A stretch of DNA of 8,199 nucleotides from JBBTWO01 sp038062745. GTDB taxonomy: Bacteria; Patescibacteriota; Microgenomatia; UBA8517. The notes beneath the pieces are model-generated. The model worked only from the letters and a program-made list of their open reading frames with translations. It was not told where the DNA came from and made no database searches. Location of the stretch: contig JBBTWO010000058.1 of the NCBI GenBank assembly GCA_038062745.1, positions 1-8,199 of the forward strand. Direction: 5' to 3'. The position numbers and the translations under genes were made by a program. Below are positions 5,798 to 8,199 of the stretch, piece by piece. Each line of letters opens with the position of its first letter. Within the stretch, counting starts at the first letter, position 1.

Positions 5798-7147
5798 ATG
5801 CCCAACAATCATTTATTTGGTACTTCAGGAATTAGAGGAGACGCAGATACACTTTTTACGAATCAATTCTGTTTTGATATTGGCAGAACTTTCGCAATAT
5901 TCCTATCTAGTAAAAACATTGAAGGGTCAATTGCCACTGGTATGGACCCAAGAGGTTCTAGTCCGAGAATCAAAAAATTTATTGAAGCCGGATTGTGGCA
6001 CGAAAAAAGAGAAATTTATGACCAAGGCGCAACTCCAGTCCCTTCCATGTGTTTTATATTATTGAGCAATCAGTCCCTCGCCGGGAGCTTAATGATTACA
6101 GGAAGTCACATAAAAGCAAATTTGAATGGAGTTAAATTCTTTTTTAACAAGGAAGAGATAATCAAAGAAGATGAGGAAGAAATTGAAAGTATATATTACT
6201 CTTTAGCTAATAAGATCTTGGTTGATGAGAATTCGAAAGTGGAGATTCACACTGATTCAAGTGCTCAAAGAGAATATGAAGAAATGTTAATTAAATTATG
6301 CGACACTACTTACCCAGCCTGGAGAGTGGTAGTTGATCCAGGAGATGGAGCTCAATCTGATATTATGCCGGGGGTTTTATCACGGCTTGGAATAAAAGTT
6401 GTGGAGTTTAACACTACCCTTCAAGGTGAGTTTTTTGCCAGAGACACTGAAAACGAACAAGACTTTGAACCTCTCAAGAAAAAGGTTGTAGAAACCGGGG
6501 CAGATTTTGGTGTTGGATTTGATTCAGATGGTGACAGATGTATTTTTGTTGATGACAAGGGTAACTTCATTCCTGGGGACTATACTGCTTCGCTTGTTGC
6601 CAGAGAAACCGCTTCGGAGGGAATCGTCTCTACTATCGCTGCGTCTCAAGTTATAGAGCATCTTGGAAAGAAGGTTTACAGAACTCAGGTGGGATCTCCA
6701 TACATAATAGCTAAGATGAAGGAAACAAAATCGTTGTTTAGTTTTGAACCAAATGGGGGAGGAATATCGGCAGAAATTATGTACACCAGAGACGGAGGAT
6801 CTACGACAATTAAATTCCTAAATATATTGTCAAGGTCTAAAAAAACCATTCATGAATTAGTAGCGGAATTACCAAAGTATTATTTAAAGAAAACTAAGGT
6901 TGATTATAAATGGGAACAAAAACAACAAATTATAGACTTAGCCAAGAAAAAATACTCACGATATAAAATAGACGAATTAGATGGGTTAAAGATTTGGCTT
7001 GATGCTGAAACTTGGCTAATGTTTCGCTCATCAGCAAATGCTCCAGAGTTTAGAATATTTGCTGAAAGCAGGGATGAACAAACTGCTACGAAACTATTAA
7101 ATGAAGGTGAGGCGTTAGTTAAAGGTGTGATAGAATCTGTTAAATAA
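5798..7147 (+). CDS. Phosphomannomutase/phosphoglucomutase family protein
   Basis: Alpha-D-phosphohexomutase, 449 aa, the usual size for the bacterial/archaeal PMM/PGM/GlmM superfamily. It interconverts hexose 6-phosphates and 1-phosphates in the cytoplasm through a phosphoserine. The four conserved loops appear in order. FGTSGIRGDA is at 7-16. The catalytic-serine loop is TGSHIKANLNGVKF, with Ser103, in place of the classic TASHNP. The metal loop is FDSDGDR, with Asp242, Asp244 and Asp246. The sugar loop is EPNGGG at 317-322. The phosphate loop RSSANAPEFR at 410-419 replaces the classic RPSGTEPKxR. The combination of TGSHI and NAPEFR suggests a distinct subfamily I associate with bacterial mutases annotated as phosphomannomutase. 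Substrate choice (mannose, glucose or glucosamine) cannot be fixed from sequence. The adjacent glucose/mannose isomerase favours mannose or glucose. The start is 3 nt after holA, with no Shine-Dalgarno sequence. Confidence 0.9.
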   Translation: MPNNHLFGTSGIRGDADTLFTNQFCFDIGRTFAIFLSSKNIEGSIATGMDPRGSSPRIKKFIEAGLWHEKREIYDQGATPVPSMCFILLSNQSLAGSLMITGSHIKANLNGVKFFFNKEEIIKEDEEEIESIYYSLANKILVDENSKVEIHTDSSAQREYEEMLIKLCDTTYPAWRVVVDPGDGAQSDIMPGVLSRLGIKVVEFNTTLQGEFFARDTENEQDFEPLKKKVVETGADFGVGFDSDGDRCIFVDDKGNFIPGDYTASLVARETASEGIVSTIAASQVIEHLGKKVYRTQVGSPYIIAKMKETKSLFSFEPNGGGISAEIMYTRDGGSTTIKFLNILSRSKKTIHELVAELPKYYLKKTKVDYKWEQKQQIIDLAKKKYSRYKIDELDGLKIWLDAETWLMFRSSANAPEFRIFAESRDEQTATKLLNEGEALVKGVIESVK

Positions 7148-7151
7148 ACTT

Positions 7152-8186
7152 ATGAACCTTGATTCACAGGAAGAAATAACACAATTAGATAAGAGTAATG
7201 TTTTGGGGTCTGTTCAAAATTTTTCTAACCAGGTTATTCATGCTTTTGAAGAAGCTTCTAGGGTAACTGTTCCTGAAGACTACAAAAATATTTCCAATGT
7301 TGTTATGTGCGGAATGGGCGGAAGCGGCCTTGCAGGACGGGTAATTGAATCTTTGTATCCAAATCTTTTCCTGCCTTTAGTTCGGATTAATGATTATAAT
7401 CTTCCAGGTTTTGTTAATGAAAAGTCATTAGTTATTTGTTCCAGCTATTCAGGAAATACTGAAGAAACTTTAGAAAATGCCAATCAAGCAATAGCTAAAA
7501 ACGCCAAGTGGATGGCAATTGCAGCTGGGGGAAAGCTTTTAGATTTAGCCCGTGAGCATAATGTTCCTTATTACCAAATACTTCCAACCCACAATCCTTC
7601 CAATCAGCCAAGAATGGCCATAGGCTACTCTGTTGTTGGTCAACTAGTCTTGGCTTCAAAAACAGGAATCTTGCACATAGACAGAAGTGATATTGATCAA
7701 ATTGTTGAAGCTATGAAAATGATTGATGAAAATGAAGCCAAGCAAATAGCCCAAAAACTTTTTGACAGAGTAATCCTGTTTATTTCTTCAGAGCATCTAG
7801 TTGGAGCCACCCATGTCAGTAATAATCAGCTGAATGAAAATGCCAAGAATATGTCTTTTGATTTTCAGATTCCAGAACTCAATCATCATTTGATGGAGGG
7901 ATTAAGAAATCCATCAGACAATAAAGAAGATTTGGCAGTTTTACTAATAAATTCCAGCCTTTATGGAGAGAGAATTAAAAAAAGATTTGCAATAACTAAA
8001 GAGGTGTTTGAAAAAAATGGCATTCCAACTCAAGAATTCAACTTGAAATCAACTTCAAAACTAGCCCAGGTCTTTGAATTTATCCAATTTGGGGCTTACC
8101 TAGCTTTCTATGTTTCAGTGTTAAATGGCTTAGATTCAGCTCCAATTCCTTGGGTTGATTACTTCAAAGAACAGTTGGCTAAATAA
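7152..8186 (+). CDS. Bifunctional phosphoglucose/phosphomannose isomerase
   Basis: This enzyme interconverts fructose-6-P with glucose-6-P and with mannose-6-P, as characterised in Pyrobaculum aerophilum. The 344-aa protein has tandem SIS-type sugar-isomerase domains. CGMGGSGLAG (53-62) and CSSYSGNTEET (96-106) are the phosphosugar-binding loops. QPRMAIGYS carries Arg154. QLNENAK has the probable catalytic Glu229, and PELNHHLMEG has the probable catalytic His244; the next residue is His where Asn is usual. A C-terminal bacterial PGI domain ends in FYVSVLNGLDSAPIPWVDYFKEQL, related to the family's DPTPV ending. It lies 4 nt after the mutase gene, and together they would give mannose-1-P or glucose-1-P for nucleotide sugars. 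No Shine-Dalgarno site is seen. A weak TGA-TAGAAT extended -10 match at 7128-7136 is not strong enough to call. The gene is complete; 13 bases remain to the window end. Confidence 0.92.
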   Translation: MNLDSQEEITQLDKSNVLGSVQNFSNQVIHAFEEASRVTVPEDYKNISNVVMCGMGGSGLAGRVIESLYPNLFLPLVRINDYNLPGFVNEKSLVICSSYSGNTEETLENANQAIAKNAKWMAIAAGGKLLDLAREHNVPYYQILPTHNPSNQPRMAIGYSVVGQLVLASKTGILHIDRSDIDQIVEAMKMIDENEAKQIAQKLFDRVILFISSEHLVGATHVSNNQLNENAKNMSFDFQIPELNHHLMEGLRNPSDNKEDLAVLLINSSLYGERIKKRFAITKEVFEKNGIPTQEFNLKSTSKLAQVFEFIQFGAYLAFYVSVLNGLDSAPIPWVDYFKEQLAK

Positions 8187-8199
8187 ACCTGCATAGTTT

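Noticed and set aside
1..8199. Alternative genetic code (UGA as glycine), suggested by the absence of TGA stops in all eight genes
   Set aside because: No gene contains an in-frame TGA and all are full length under the standard code. Eight stops are too few to make the lack of TGA meaningful in AT-rich DNA.
1..8199. CRISPR array, insertion sequence, tRNA or rRNA
   Set aside because: No regularly spaced repeats, transposase, terminal inverted repeats or cloverleaf-like sequence was seen by eye.

Overview
The window suggests a bacterium of the Candidate Phyla Radiation (Patescibacteria), most likely the Microgenomates side. This is an inference from sequence character, not a database result. 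The reasons are: moderately low GC with tightly packed co-directional genes; a very short DNA polymerase III delta subunit; few Shine-Dalgarno sites; a bifunctional phosphoglucose/phosphomannose isomerase next to a phosphohexomutase; and a small HExxH protein of a type I associate with archaea, phages and uncultured bacteria. All eight genes are on the + strand and end in TAA or TAG. No reading frame is interrupted, so the standard code fits.

Layout: 2-256 is the 3' end of an ABC exporter ATPase. 283-3768 is dnaE, the replicative polymerase alpha subunit, with an apparently complete PHP metal site and a clamp-binding peptide. 3823-4182 is rplS (ribosomal protein L19). 4231-4725 is ruvC (Holliday junction resolvase). 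4718-5119 is a small zinc metallopeptidase-like gene that overlaps ruvC by 8 nt. 5123-5794 is a shortened holA (clamp-loader delta). 5798-7147 is a phosphomannomutase/phosphoglucomutase-type enzyme. 7152-8186 is phosphoglucose/phosphomannose isomerase. There is no gene-free stretch above 60 bases; the last 13 bases hold nothing recognisable.

The genes form two functional blocks. The first (dnaE, ruvC, metallopeptidase, holA, with rplS inside it) concerns DNA replication and recombination. The second interconverts fructose-6-P, mannose-6-P and glucose-6-P and then their 1-phosphates, which feed nucleotide-sugar synthesis. dnaE, rplS and ruvC each have a sigma70-like -10 element ending only 6-11 nt before the ATG and no Shine-Dalgarno sequence, which points to leaderless or nearly leaderless transcripts. 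The downstream genes are separated by 3-4 nt or overlap and are probably translated by coupling.

The points most worth following are the HExxH protein embedded in the replication/recombination cluster, the delta subunit that appears to lack its middle domain, and the leaderless promoter architecture. I found no CRISPR array, mobile element, tRNA or rRNA.
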